From Lacticaseibacillus porcinae (GTDB lineage: Bacteria; Bacillota; Bacilli; Lactobacillales; Lactobacillaceae), in contig NZ_RHNS01000002.1 of NCBI RefSeq assembly GCF_003946305.1, positions 221,415-285,414 of the forward strand: a stretch of 64,000 nucleotides of DNA. Reading direction: 5' to 3'. Each line of letters starts with the position of its first letter. Position 1 is the stretch's first letter. Below, one piece after another: positions 9,435-18,893 of the stretch. Made by a program: the position numbers and the translations under genes. The notes beneath the pieces are model-generated. The model was not told the DNA's origin. It worked only from the letters and a program-made list of their open reading frames with translations, and did no database searches.

Positions 9435-10724
9435 CTATTTTGCGTCGTCTTCAAAACGAGATTCAATGGCGCGAGCGTGGGCTTCGAGGCCTTCAGTGCG
9501 AGCCAATATGGTGATGGCACTGGCTTCTTTTGCTAAGGCTGGTTGGGTGTATTGCACGAATTGGATACGTTTGACGAAATCTTCAACGCCTAGTGGTGAG
9601 AAGAACCGTGCTGTCCCAGCAGTCGGTAAAATGTGGTTAGGACCCGCCACGTAATCGCCTAAAGGTTCTGAGGCGGTCCGGCCTAAGAACACTGAGCCGG
9701 CGTTTTGAATGCGGTTGAGGTAAGTGATCGGTTCGTCGACTTGGACTTCCAAGTGTTCAGGAGCGATCAAGTTCATTAAATCAAAGGCTTGATCTAAATC
9801 TTTGGTGATGGCAATGAAGCCTTCGTTTTCAACCGAAGCGCGAGCGATTTCTTCCCGTGGTAAGGTTTTGAGTTGACGTTCGATTTCTGCGCTGACCGCT
9901 TTAGCAACTTCAAGGCTTGGGGTGACGAGCATTGGCCGAGCGAGCTTGTCATGTTCCGCTTGAGATAATAAGTCAGCAGCTAGTTGCCGAGCGTTGGCCT
10001 TTTCGTCAGCGATCACACCGATTTCAGAAGGTCCGGCGATCATGTCAATGGCAACTTGGCCGAAGACTTGCTTTTTCGCAGTGGCGACGAAGATGTTCCC
10101 AGGGCCCATGATCTTATCCACCCGCGGGATGCTTTCAGTGCCAAAAGCTAATGCTGCGATGGCTTGCGCACCGCCGATTTGGTAAACGGCATCGACGCCT
10201 GCGAGTTTTGCCGCAGCCAGTACTGCCGGGTTGATGCCTTCTGGTTGTGGTGGTGTCACCATGACGATGTTTTTAACCCCGGCAATTTTTGCTGGAATGG
10301 CCGCCATCATGATCGTGGAAGGATAGGCAGCTGTGCCACCTGGGACGTATAAACCAACTGCGGCTAATGGGGTGAGCTTTTGGCCGCGGATGACACCTAG
10401 TTGTTTGGCATCGATAAAGCCGCGGGAGACTTCTTGCTCATGGTAGCTGGTGATGTTTTTCTTAGCCAAGCGCAAGGCGTCGAGTAGTTCTTCAGAACAA
10501 GCGTTGTAGCCGGCTTCAATGGTTTCATCAGAAACTCGGAATTCATCGACTTGGGTTTTATCGAATTTGGCGGAATATTCTTTTAACGCTTCATCGCCTC
10601 GAGTGCGAACATTGGCAATAATGTCTTGAACTGCCGATTCCACTTCTGGGCGGCTAGCCGCTTGTTGTTCACGTTTGGTAACTTGGTTTTCTAATTCTTC
10701 AAATGATCCAGTTAAAATTTTCAT
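9435..10724 (-). CDS. hisD: histidinol dehydrogenase
   Basis: 429 residues, standard length. Zinc enzyme making the last two oxidations to histidine. Landmarks: [24 protein letters not shown], the LLSQAEHD segment, [10 protein letters not shown], and GPNHILPT. Overlaps hisG by 4 bases. Confidence 0.97.
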   Translation of the reverse strand: MKILTGSFEELENQVTKREQQAASRPEVESAVQDIIANVRTRGDEALKEYSAKFDKTQVDEFRVSDETIEAGYNACSEELLDALRLAKKNITSYHEQEVSRGFIDAKQLGVIRGQKLTPLAAVGLYVPGGTAAYPSTIMMAAIPAKIAGVKNIVMVTPPQPEGINPAVLAAAKLAGVDAVYQIGGAQAIAALAFGTESIPRVDKIMGPGNIFVATAKKQVFGQVAIDMIAGPSEIGVIADEKANARQLAADLLSQAEHDKLARPMLVTPSLEVAKAVSAEIERQLKTLPREEIARASVENEGFIAITKDLDQAFDLMNLIAPEHLEVQVDEPITYLNRIQNAGSVFLGRTASEPLGDYVAGPNHILPTAGTARFFSPLGVEDFVKRIQFVQYTQPALAKEASAITILARTEGLEAHARAIESRFEDDAK

Positions 10725-11353
10725 AAGGCAGCCTCCTGAATGGCTTGTTGTAATTGTAAAAGCAGTTGTTTGATCTCACCTTGTTTTTGCTTTAAGGCGA
10801 GTTTGTTGACGACTAGGTGCGTGGATACTGGCATTAACTCCGCGTAAACTTGCAGGTGATTTTCTCGCAAGGTATCGCCAGTTTCAACGATATCGACGAT
10901 CGCGTCGGCTAATCCGACTAATGGTGCTAATTCGACTGAGCCTTCAATTTTGATGATTTCAACATCTTCGCCGATCGTGTTGAAGTAGTCTTGAGTGATT
11001 TGCGGATACTTGGTGGCGATGATCTTGCGTCGCGCCAGCCCTGGGTCAAAATCTTTGGTTGACGCTAAGACGAAGTGACAACGACCAGTATTGAGATCGA
11101 GCATGTCGTATTGTGGATTGCGTTGTTCGACGAGAATGTCTGACCCGACGATTCCCACATCCATCGCTCCGCCGTTGAGATAAGTTAAAACGTCTGGGCC
11201 TTTAGCTAAGATCACATGATAGTTGGGATCATCATTGAAAATCAACCGCCGTCCTTTGTTGAGGATCGGGTCAATGTTCATACCTGCGCGTTTGAGTAGT
11301 GGTAACACCATTTTTTCGGTGCGGCCTTTGGTTAAGGCAATGTTGATCGTCAT
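10721..11353 (-). CDS. hisG: ATP phosphoribosyltransferase, short form
   Basis: 210 residues, lacking the C-terminal ACT-like domain of long HisG, so it belongs to the short form that needs HisZ for activity and feedback control. Starts ALTKGRTEKMVLPLLKRAG and has the PRPP loop VDIVETGDTLREN. It commits ATP and PRPP to the pathway. Confidence 0.96.
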   Translation of the reverse strand: MTINIALTKGRTEKMVLPLLKRAGMNIDPILNKGRRLIFNDDPNYHVILAKGPDVLTYLNGGAMDVGIVGSDILVEQRNPQYDMLDLNTGRCHFVLASTKDFDPGLARRKIIATKYPQITQDYFNTIGEDVEIIKIEGSVELAPLVGLADAIVDIVETGDTLRENHLQVYAELMPVSTHLVVNKLALKQKQGEIKQLLLQLQQAIQEAAL

Positions 11354-12480
11354 TGTGTCACCTCCTGAGTTAAATCAATTAATTTGGCACCGAGACTTTC
11401 TGCTTGGGTGCGGGCTTGGCGCAAGTTGTCATATAAACAAAGCGTTGCATTAGGCGTTTGTTGCACCAAGGATTGGGCCTGTGCCCACTGACTTTCGTTG
11501 AAAAAGATCAAGGTCGGTTGTGGTTTGGGGGTGTCTGGTAAAGCAAGGCTTAACGCGTCAACATCAAATGAGAAACCAACTGCTGGCTGCAAGGTTTGTT
11601 GAAAACTGGATAATAAGCGATCATAGCGACCACCGGAGAACAAGTAATCTGCAGACTGTTTGGCATAAGCGCGAAAAACTAAGCCGGTGTAATAAGGTTG
11701 TGGTGTCGGGCTAGATAAGTCGACGGTCAGCTGCAATTGTGGGGCGTTTGTTTGCAGAAATGCCACCGTCGCTTTCAAGTTAGCGACCGCTTGTTGCAAG
11801 GCTGGCAGCGCTGGGATCTTGGCTAAGACCTCTGAAGCGTCCCCGAACAACCAAGGCCATTGGGCTAAGAAATCATTTAGCGGGGATGCTGGGAGACGTT
11901 TGAGTTGTTCAGCATATTGGGTGAGGTTTTTGGCAAACAAGGCTTGCTTTAGAGTGTCACGGGCAACTTCTGGGAGTTGTTCAAGGACAGTGTCGACGAA
12001 GCTGGCGTCTGATAATTCTAAGGTGACGTTTTGAATCCCTAAGTCTTTGCATAAGCCTGCTGCCAGCAACAAACATTCTGCTTCAGCTTTTTGACCAGGA
12101 TAACCGATAATTTCTACGCCAGCTTGGGTGATTTGGTTGTAGCCGCCTGAGTGCCGCTTTTTGATGCGAAACACATCGCCGACGTAACACCACTTAGTCG
12201 GTGGCGTGATCCCAGTGGTACTCATCACCCGCGCGACTGGCAACGTCAGATCAGGTCGCAAAACTAAAGGTTCACCAGATTCTTCTAGGAATTGATAGGC
12301 ATTTTCTAAAGTTGGTGCCATGGCATCAAACACAGCGCGATATTCCAACACTGGGGTTTTGATCGGGGCAAAGCCGGCTTTAATAAAACGTTGTTGTAAG
12401 GTGTTGGTCAGTTGCACTTTTTTTAATGCTAACGGTCCGAATTCATCGCGGGTACCGATGGGTAAGTTGCGTTTGGACAT
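11350..12480 (-). CDS. hisZ: ATP phosphoribosyltransferase regulatory subunit
   Basis: 376 residues. It is a histidyl-tRNA synthetase-like catalytic fold without the anticodon-binding domain: motif 2 region LRPDLTLPVAR and FRIKKRHSGGYNQITQAGVEIIG, and motif 3-like FSGGRYDRLL. AAAAGGAG stands 8 bases before the ATG at 12480; a GTG at 12489 overlaps that site and is unlikely. First gene of the operon, directly after the T-box. Confidence 0.94.
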   Translation of the reverse strand: MSKRNLPIGTRDEFGPLALKKVQLTNTLQQRFIKAGFAPIKTPVLEYRAVFDAMAPTLENAYQFLEESGEPLVLRPDLTLPVARVMSTTGITPPTKWCYVGDVFRIKKRHSGGYNQITQAGVEIIGYPGQKAEAECLLLAAGLCKDLGIQNVTLELSDASFVDTVLEQLPEVARDTLKQALFAKNLTQYAEQLKRLPASPLNDFLAQWPWLFGDASEVLAKIPALPALQQAVANLKATVAFLQTNAPQLQLTVDLSSPTPQPYYTGLVFRAYAKQSADYLFSGGRYDRLLSSFQQTLQPAVGFSFDVDALSLALPDTPKPQPTLIFFNESQWAQAQSLVQQTPNATLCLYDNLRQARTQAESLGAKLIDLTQEVTQ

Positions 12481-12504
12481 GTGTTTCACTCCTTTTGGTC
12501 ATGA

Positions 12505-12790
12505 GGATACAAAAAATCGCCCACGACAAGTCATTAGACTTATCGAGGACGATTCATTCACCGCGGTTCCACCTCTGTTTGTCGCCACTTCACAATGACG
12601 ACCTCACACTGCCGATCAACAGCGGCCACATGGCGATTGTTGAGGGTAGCTATGATAACGCAATTCCTGCGTGCCCTCCTACTTGATTCAGAAAGCAAGT
12701 TCATAGATGTGGACGTGTTGGGTAGCGATCCCTTCTCAGCTAGTGGGACTCTCTTAACACCCTGAACAACACGCGGTTTCTAATCACAAC
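12505..12790 (-). promoter_or_regulatory. T-box leader of the his operon
   Basis: The minus strand carries the T-box sequence AGGTGGAACCGCG (12569-12557) followed by an intrinsic terminator (ATCGTCC..CGA..AAGTC, TAAT, GACTT..TCG..GGGCGAT, then T6) at about 12513-12556. Upstream is a large stem region. A CAT triplet (12654-12652) followed by a purine stands near the 3' base of stem I and would specify histidine. Uncharged tRNA-His binding would favour antitermination. A promoter TTGACA (12852-12847) with an AATATGAT -10 lies upstream. Confidence 0.9.
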
Positions 12791-12875
12791 TTCATTTGAT
12801 TAATGTTTATTTAATATGTCTATCATATTAGCTCATTTTTCGAGGATGTCAAGCACCCAATTTAATTTTTTTCAC

Positions 12876-12903
12876 AAAAAAAGCGCCTGCCGCAGCAGAC
12901 ACT
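12876..12903 (-). terminator. intrinsic terminator
   Basis: Minus-strand GTGTCTGCTGCGGCAGGCGC with T7, ending the ADP-ribose pyrophosphatase-like gene. Confidence 0.8.
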
Positions 12904-12911
12904 TTGAACCG

Positions 12912-13466
12912 TTAGCGAACAAACGCCATATAATAGCTAATTGCAGACACACTTTGGGCACTGGCGATACGACCGTCTTGTACCGCTTCAAGCACTTCTT
13001 TCAACGGGACGAAGGCGCTGGTAACGAATTCATCTTGATCAAAATGTTTCGCGGCTTTTTTCTCAGGATCAACAGCCGCCAAAAACAAATGCACCACTTC
13101 ATCGGTCATGCCTTCACTGGAGCGCACGGCACACAGTGGGGTCAAGCTTTGGGCTAAATAGCCGGTTTCTTCTTCCAACTCGCGTTTGGCTGCTTGCTGT
13201 GGTGTTTCACCCTCATCGATCAAGCCCGCAGGCAAGGCGTAAGCTTCGGCGTTGATGCCGATACGATATTCGCGATTGATCAAAACTTGATCGTCATCAG
13301 TGATCGCAAGCAGCGCCACAGCTGGCGCGTGTTCGATCAAATCACGTTGCACCGTTAACCCATCTGGCGTTTGAACTTGATTGTTGGTGACGTTAAAAAT
13401 ATGGCCGGTGTAGCTGATTTCACTGGATAAAATTTTCCCTTTGGCACTATCAGATTGAATAAACAT
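12912..13466 (-). CDS. NUDIX hydrolase, ADP-ribose pyrophosphatase type
   Basis: 184 residues. NUDIX box GLIDEGETPQQAAKRELEEE then TGYL. The flanking AYALPAG and the C-terminal acidic segment are typical of ADP-ribose pyrophosphatases (NudF/YqkG group). The ATG at 13466 has GGAGG 5 bases upstream. The longer in-frame extension passes through a terminator hairpin and is not coding. Confidence 0.88.
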   Translation of the reverse strand: MFIQSDSAKGKILSSEISYTGHIFNVTNNQVQTPDGLTVQRDLIEHAPAVALLAITDDDQVLINREYRIGINAEAYALPAGLIDEGETPQQAAKRELEEETGYLAQSLTPLCAVRSSEGMTDEVVHLFLAAVDPEKKAAKHFDQDEFVTSAFVPLKEVLEAVQDGRIASAQSVSAISYYMAFVR

Positions 13467-13476
13467 GTCTGCCTCC

Positions 13477-13505
13477 AAAAAACAGCCGCTGAACGCGCGG
13501 CTGTT
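13477..13505 (-). terminator. intrinsic terminator between degV and the NUDIX gene
   Basis: Minus-strand AACAGCCGCGCGTTCAGCGG then CTGTT and a T-run. The T-run runs almost into the Shine-Dalgarno of the next gene, so read-through transcription would begin the downstream message. Confidence 0.85.
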
Positions 13506-13511
13506 CGTCAA

Positions 13512-14375
13512 TTATTTACTTTCGTCTTTGATCCAGCCTAACGCGATCGCGCGTTCACCTAGGTGAGTGCCGATGACCGGACCGAAATAAGAGCGTTCAA
13601 TGCGTACTTGCGGGAACTTGGCTTGTAGTTCCGCTTGCCAACGGTCACCTTCTTCAGGATCGTTGGCATCGATCACCCAAGCAAGGATCGGATAATCGAC
13701 GCGTTCAAGTTCTTGGGTAAATAAATCTTCGATCCGTGCGTAGGCTTTTTTCAGCGAACGGATCTTCTCAAAGGCAACGATTTTGTGTGAGTCATCGTCA
13801 AAGGTCAGCAAAGGTTTGATCTTAAGCATCCCACCGATAAACCCTGCAGCGTTAGACAAACGCCCACCGCGGACTAAGTTTTGTAAATCGTTGACTAAGA
13901 AATATTCGCCGGTGGTCGCCCGTAGTTCATCCATGTGGGTGACGATTTCATCAACGTTTTTACCTTCGGCGGCCATGTGGGCAGCGGTTAAGACTAATTG
14001 ACCCATTAAGATCACGGTGATCTGAGAATCATACACCACGACATGTGCTGGTTCGAAGTCCGCAGCGGTAGCTTTTAATGTGTTCACGAAACCGGAGATC
14101 GTGCTGGCTAAGTGAATACTTAAAATTGTGTCATAGCCTTCATTAGCTAAGTCTTCATAAACCTTCAACACTTCGCCTAAAGGAGGCTGGGAGGTGTTGG
14201 GGAAAGTTTTGGCGGTGCGTAATAACTTATAGTAATCTGCAGTTTGAATATCCTTGCCTTCATCGTAAACCGTCCCATCCAAAATCACTGGAATCGGCAC
14301 GACTTTAATGTGGTTAGCTTGGATCTGTTCTTCAGAAAGATACGCAGTGCTGTCGGTGACGACGGCGATCTTCAT
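13512..14375 (-). CDS. DegV family fatty-acid-binding protein
   Basis: 287 residues. Starts MKIAVVTDSTAYLSEEQ, with SQPPLG near residue 75 and SIHLASTISG, the two fatty-acid-contact segments of DegV, then the C-terminal domain with RGGRLSNAAGFIGGMLKIKPLL. FakB-type proteins present acyl chains to the FakA kinase. ATG 14375 is preferred; GTG at 14384 is possible since no strong ribosome-binding site decides. Confidence 0.9.
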   Translation of the reverse strand: MKIAVVTDSTAYLSEEQIQANHIKVVPIPVILDGTVYDEGKDIQTADYYKLLRTAKTFPNTSQPPLGEVLKVYEDLANEGYDTILSIHLASTISGFVNTLKATAADFEPAHVVVYDSQITVILMGQLVLTAAHMAAEGKNVDEIVTHMDELRATTGEYFLVNDLQNLVRGGRLSNAAGFIGGMLKIKPLLTFDDDSHKIVAFEKIRSLKKAYARIEDLFTQELERVDYPILAWVIDANDPEEGDRWQAELQAKFPQVRIERSYFGPVIGTHLGERAIALGWIKDESK

Positions 14376-14461
14376 GCGGTTCACCCACTTTTCTAGAATT
14401 CACTGCATTATCGTACCATATTTTCACAGATTTTTGAATGCAGAGGCGTACTTGTCATAAA

Positions 14462-14470
14462 TGGTATAAT
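14462..14470 (+). promoter_or_regulatory. extended -10 promoter of rqcH
   Basis: TGGTATAAT, an extended -10 about 30 bp before the AGGAGG of the NFACT gene. No good -35 is present at 17 bp. Confidence 0.6.
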
Positions 14471-14501
14471 AGAAACAGACATTTTTTTACAGGAGGCGCT
14501 C

Positions 14502-16199
14502 ATGTCATTTGATGGTATTTTCACCCACGCCATGGCCCACGAACTGGCTGACTTATTAGTCGGTGGTCGGGTCAACAAAATTCAACAACCTTATCCTTAT
14601 GAAGTGGTGCTCACAATTCGTGCTCGGCGCAAAAACTGGCCGTTGTTATTGTCTGCCCATCCAGAATACGCCCGTGCGCAAATTACGCAAATTCCCTTTG
14701 CCAATCCCAAAACTGCAAACACCTTTACGATGACCTTGCGCAAGTACCTAGCCTCGGCCCAATTGATGCGCTTGGCGCAAGTCGATAACGATCGGGTATT
14801 GCACTTAGATTTTAAAACGCGCGATGAACTCGGTGATGACTTATCGCTGCGCTTGGTGGTCGAATTCATGGGTCGGCACTCGAATATCACCTTAGTCAAT
14901 TTGGTGACTAATAAAATCATTGACTTGATCCACCACGTTTCCCCTGATCAAAACCGCTACCGATTGTTGTTGCCTGGAGCTGATTATGTGGAACCGCCAA
15001 AGCAAGACAAAGTTGATCCTTTCGTTGACGATACCCGCGGCTATTTGGAACTGATGAAAACCACAGATGTGCCGTTGGCCAAGTTGTTGCAACGGCATTA
15101 TCAAGGCTTAGCCAGTGATTCCGCTAATGAGTTGGCGGCTCGATTGATGAGTGGGGATGCTGATGCCGCTTGGAATCAGTTTATCGCTGACATCAATCAC
15201 GCAACCCCAACGATCACGACTGGTGACAAAGTCTATTTTTCAGCGACACCTTATCAGACTTTGGCTGGTGACGTTGAGACTTATCCTACCGCCAGTGAGA
15301 TGCTGGATGCTTTTTACGCTAAAAAAGCGGAACATGATCGCGTCCGTCAGCTTGGCAGCAACTTGATCCATCCGTTGAAGAATTTGATCGAAAAAGATGA
15401 AAAGAAGCAAAAAAAGCTTGCAGCTACATTGAAGTCCACTGAAAAAGCTGATGATTATCGAATTCGCGGGGAGTTGTTGTCAACGTATTTGAATCAAGTG
15501 GAACGCGGGATGACTGAAATCACCTTGCCGAACTTCTATGATGACAACAAACCGTTGAAGATCAGTTTGTCCAATGAATTGTCACCGTCGAAAAACACGC
15601 AACGCTACTTCACCAAATATCAAAAACTCAAAAATGCTGTGGCCTTCGTACATGAACAAATGGCTGATAACCAAGCAGAATTGGACTATTTGACTGGTGT
15701 TATGACCCAAATCGAATTGGCCGCGCCAAAAGATTTGGATGATATTCGCAGTGAACTGCAACAAGGTGGCTTTTTGAAAGTGCAACACAAAGGCAAAAAA
15801 GCCCCTAAGCATAAAGTCGCTAAGCCGGAAGAATTCTACGCTAGCGATGGCACCAAGATCCAAGTCGGCAAAAACAATTTGCAAAACGACCAGTTGACCT
15901 TACGGACGGCCAATAAATCAGACATCTGGCTCCATGCCAAAGATGTCCCAGGCTCGCATGTCATCATCAGCTCCCCAAACCCCAGCGACAAAACCTTGCT
16001 GGAAGCGGCGAACTTGGCAGCTTATTTCTCGAAGTCTCGTGCTAGTGCCAATGTGAAAGTCGATTGGATCGAAGTCAAAAAGATCCGCAAACCAAACGGC
16101 GCGCGCCCAGGTTTTGTGGTTTATGAAGGCCAGCGCACTGTGGTGGTGACGCCAGACGAAGAATTAGTCGCCAAATTGCGTCAAAAGCCCACAATGTAA
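14502..16199 (+). CDS. rqcH: NFACT protein RqcH (fibronectin-binding protein family)
   Basis: 565 residues: NFACT-N (1-250), coiled coil (about 270-420) and NFACT-R near the C-terminus (SDGTKIQVGKNNLQNDQLT, DIWLHAKDVPGSHVII). RqcH recruits tRNA-Ala to stalled 50S subunits and adds Ala tails for degradation; the older name FbpA/PavA came from fibronectin binding. AGGAGG lies 6 bases before the ATG. Divergent from degV. Confidence 0.93.
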   Translation: MSFDGIFTHAMAHELADLLVGGRVNKIQQPYPYEVVLTIRARRKNWPLLLSAHPEYARAQITQIPFANPKTANTFTMTLRKYLASAQLMRLAQVDNDRVLHLDFKTRDELGDDLSLRLVVEFMGRHSNITLVNLVTNKIIDLIHHVSPDQNRYRLLLPGADYVEPPKQDKVDPFVDDTRGYLELMKTTDVPLAKLLQRHYQGLASDSANELAARLMSGDADAAWNQFIADINHATPTITTGDKVYFSATPYQTLAGDVETYPTASEMLDAFYAKKAEHDRVRQLGSNLIHPLKNLIEKDEKKQKKLAATLKSTEKADDYRIRGELLSTYLNQVERGMTEITLPNFYDDNKPLKISLSNELSPSKNTQRYFTKYQKLKNAVAFVHEQMADNQAELDYLTGVMTQIELAAPKDLDDIRSELQQGGFLKVQHKGKKAPKHKVAKPEEFYASDGTKIQVGKNNLQNDQLTLRTANKSDIWLHAKDVPGSHVIISSPNPSDKTLLEAANLAAYFSKSRASANVKVDWIEVKKIRKPNGARPGFVVYEGQRTVVVTPDEELVAKLRQKPTM

Positions 16200-16273
16200 C
16201 TCTGACGTAACATTATAATCAAAATTAAATATTTTGTTACAGTTTTGCCCCTACTCTTGTCAAGTGAAATCGC

Positions 16274-16279
16274 TATACT
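16274..16279 (+). promoter_or_regulatory. probable -10 of the first LysM-3D gene
   Basis: TATACT about 37 bp before GAGGAG. The paralogous gene has the same TATACT at 18839 at a similar distance. Neither has a clear -35, and both have a TGTWAC plus GTTTTGC stretch further upstream, which could be an activator site. Confidence 0.4.
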
Positions 16280-16329
16280 CATGGTAGGAAAAACAATTAG
16301 ACCCGTAAACTACTTGAGGAGTGAGCATC

Positions 16330-17139
16330 ATCAAAAAATCACAATTAGCATGGCTCTTCACCCCTGCGCTGGCGCTGCTTCCTGGCACTATCTTGGCACA
16401 AGGACACGAAGTCAAAGCCGATACCAATACCGACACCGATACTGACTACACCGTTAAATCTGGTGATACCTTGTCTCAAATTGCTTTGGACAAGAACACG
16501 ACAGTCAATGACTTGGCAACGACCAACAACATTGCCAACAAGAACTTGATTTTGGTGGGTCAACAATTAAAAGTTAAAACCGCTACCCCTGTTGCTGACA
16601 ACACCTATACGGTTAAAGCCGGTGACACCTTATCTCAAATTGCGTTAGACCACGATACGACCACTGCGGCATTGGCTGCAGCAAACAACTTGTCCAATGC
16701 TGATTTGATCTTGGTGGGTCAAACGTTAAAGCTTACCGCTGCCGCTGCTACTACCACTAGCACGCAAACGACGACGGCGCCTGCACAAACGACCACCACG
16801 CAACAATCGACAAGCACTGCGACGACGACATCAACTAGTACCGCTGCCGCAACGACCACTGGTGCTACCACCAACTACGGCACATTCAAGTTGTCATTCT
16901 ACGATCCTGCTGTGTTAGGCTCCAACATGGGCTACAGCGGTGTTGCTGCCAATTTGTCCGTCTTCCCTAAAGGCACGCATTTGAAGATCACGTTGTCCAA
17001 TGGCACTGTTTGGTATCGGACCGTTAATGATACCGGTTCGTTTGCTTATTCCAACCCGCATCAATTAGACGTTGCCATGCCTTCCAGCCAAATTCCAAGT
17101 GCTGGGATCTTGTATGCAACTGTTGAAGTGTTACATTGA
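16330..17139 (+). CDS. secreted LysM-3D cell-wall protein (first copy), AUC start
   Basis: About 269 residues. Signal peptide [18 protein letters not shown] and on, then two LysM repeats ([14 protein letters not shown] and [14 protein letters not shown]), a Thr-rich linker (about 137-180), and a 3D domain with its three Asp in [16 protein letters not shown] and LDVAMP. It binds peptidoglycan; 3D domains resemble lytic transglycosylase barrels. The frame is closed by TGA at 16315. GAGGAG (16316-16321) is followed by ATC ATC AAA AAA, so ATC at 16330 (or 16327) is the likely start; GTG at 16321 overlaps the ribosome-binding site. Confidence 0.85.
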   Translation: MKKSQLAWLFTPALALLPGTILAQGHEVKADTNTDTDTDYTVKSGDTLSQIALDKNTTVNDLATTNNIANKNLILVGQQLKVKTATPVADNTYTVKAGDTLSQIALDHDTTTAALAAANNLSNADLILVGQTLKLTAAAATTTSTQTTTAPAQTTTTQQSTSTATTTSTSTAAATTTGATTNYGTFKLSFYDPAVLGSNMGYSGVAANLSVFPKGTHLKITLSNGTVWYRTVNDTGSFAYSNPHQLDVAMPSSQIPSAGILYATVEVLH

Positions 17140-17147
17140 TCTTCTTA

Positions 17148-17173
17148 GCCTCCTGTCATGGGAGGCTTTTTTT
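17148..17173 (+). terminator. intrinsic terminator
   Basis: GCCTCCTGTCATGGGAGGC followed by T7, just past the first LysM-3D gene. Confidence 0.9.
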
Positions 17174-17201
17174 ATGCGATAAAATTTTTTGCACCAAATG
17201 C

Positions 17202-17230
17202 TTGACAACTTTGTTAGCGCTTGCTAAAAT
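17202..17230 (+). promoter_or_regulatory. strong promoter of a putative non-coding RNA
   Basis: TTGACA (17202-17207), 17-bp spacer, TAAAAT (17225-17230). It is among the best sigma-A promoters in the window, with no Shine-Dalgarno-led frame after it for 550 bp. Confidence 0.75.
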
Positions 17231-17236
17231 GCGATT

Positions 17237-17707
17237 ACCATGTTAAGGGTATGGCTTCTTGACATGGTATGGGTCAACCTGGCAAAGTTTAAGACTCATG
17301 GTTTCAAAGTGACGTGTGGTGGCTGGAACGCACGCACTGCTCCCCGCGGGCTAGTCTATCGGCATGCCAAAGTTCTGCCGACCAATTTCCTATTGCGGCC
17401 AAAGTGAGTCACCGCTGGTTTGATTGATTGAAATAATTTTCGTTGCGTCGCTTCCTCAAATGGATGGTCTTCAACTTCACAAAGCTCTGTTGGCCTCAGG
17501 TTGTAGATGTGCGCTTCAACGTTAGTTCAATTGATCAGATCATGTGCAACGCGGATCCAAAGTTCTACCTTTACCCACAGTGATCTTGGTGCTGTGGCGC
17601 AGCCCCCAAAGTGCCCGTGGTGACGTTAGTTTTACCCTAGTTTTTTGGGACTAGGCCCTACTTAATGATGATATTTTTGAAGAGTCAGGCGATGCCTGGC
17701 TATTTTT
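17237..17707 (+). ncRNA. putative large structured non-coding RNA
   Basis: About 470 nt from a strong promoter to a terminator, with no convincing open frame. Local stems are visible: TACCATGT/ACATGGTA (17236-17271), TCGGCA/TGCCGA (17359-17381), GCGG/CCGC around 17395-17415, GCTG/CAGC with TTGG/CCAA (17585-17609), CCTAG/CTAGG (17636-17655). CAAAGT occurs six times (17283, 17305, 17368, 17400, 17558, 17607) plus CAAAGC at 17480, at least twice inside hairpin loops. It is not RNase P RNA, SRP RNA or tmRNA by any signature I know. Family unknown. Confidence 0.55.
17683..17707 (+). terminator. terminator of the putative RNA
   Basis: AGTCAGGC GAT GCCTGGCT then ATTTTTG. It lies between the RNA and the DUF3800-like gene. 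Confidence 0.75.
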
Positions 17708-17796
17708 GCGCCTCAAAATTGAAATGGTTTGAATTTAGGAGTGTTTTTTAGGAGGTTGGCGCATGCGGTGATATGCTAAAAATGGAGGTGAACGCG

Positions 17797-18678
17797 ATGC
17801 GACTCTCAGAATATATCAAACTTCCCTATTCCGCTAAAATCTTAGCGCTGTATCTACATGTCTCCAATCCAACGTATAAGAAGCTGGTCACCAAACAAAC
17901 GGTGCAACGTACTGTTATTAAACAATTGATGCCGAAATTACAACTTGACCGTTCCCTAATCCTTGCGCATTTAGATTCCTTAAAAGCAGCGCAACTGCCC
18001 TTTGAGCCACCTGTGCTGGCAATCGATGAATTAAAGGTGACATCACATGCACCGATCGCAAACATTGAGAAGCATGTTAATATGTTCGTCATTGAGGACT
18101 CAAAGGGCCCTAACGATGAGCTGATTGTGTGTGCGACTAAGAGCTCAGCCACCATGCGACGCCGTGTGAATCAATCACTGTATTCGGGAAGATGGCCTCA
18201 ACTAGAAGCGTGTCCGCGCGAACAACTGACAAGCGATCAGTTGGTGGCGTGAAGCAAATATTTCGGGCACAAACTTCCCAAAACTGTCGCTTTGGTTTTC
18301 CATCATGTTCAACCTAGGCGTGATTTATCGCGATTGCTGCCTGATTTCGCCATGATTGCTTTGATCATCCAGCAACACGATCAGCAAAAAGGGCTACAGT
18401 TTGTCATCGGTAATCATTCAGGAAAAGTTGATAGTCCGCGATTGGCACGGTTGTTGAGAAAGCTTGAGCTACTTTTATATGAGACCTTCGATGTTCACGT
18501 GGTGATTCAGTTCGAATCACCAGATCACAGCTTGGAACTTCAAGCAGCTGATATTTTTGCTAAAACGCTGTTAAAGTTACCAGAAGAACAGTGGCCACTG
18601 CGCGTTATCGTGCCTGTGAAATACGAGACCTTGGCGATGAATGCGTTATTCAAAACCATCATGCATATGAAAGTCTAA
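17797..18678 (+). pseudogene. DUF3800-like (RNase H-fold) gene interrupted by in-frame TGA
   Basis: One frame runs from ATG 17797 (GGAGGTG upstream) to 18678, broken only by TGA at 18250-18252. Past the stop the frame continues without another stop through SKYFGHKLPKTVALVFHHV. The segment VLAIDE in the first half and LELQAADIFAKTLLK in the second resemble the DUF3800 RNase H-like fold (first Asp-Glu and last Asp); this family call is tentative. Full length would be 293 codons. A true nonsense mutation, stop read-through, or two separate products (151 residues, then a TTG start at 18292) are the alternatives. Confidence 0.5.
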
Positions 18679-18893
18679 AAACTATTAAGAATTATATAAC
18701 ACGATATTTTATATAGATGTGATACTGCAATGACTGTAACGTTTTGCAATAACATCTGAATGCAACAAAACGATGACAATGTGTCAAAATACGCACTTTT
18801 TGTCACCTCTTTGGCTTTGGCTTGTTATCTGTGGCCGGTATACTGGTCCCAGTTGTTAAGCAATCCAGACATTCAAAATAGGAGTGACATATT

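Noticed and set aside
14597..15104. Antisense frames opposite rqcH
   Set aside because: Shadow frames of a well-recognised gene.
17240..17410. A 56-codon frame at the 5' end of the putative RNA
   Set aside because: No ribosome-binding site, translation is unremarkable, and the same bases form hairpins. A frame this long occurs by chance at this base composition.
17237..17707. tmRNA, SRP RNA or 6S RNA as identity of the structured RNA
   Set aside because: No tmRNA tag frame or tRNA-like ends, no SRP GGAAG loop, and it is too long and too branched for 6S RNA.
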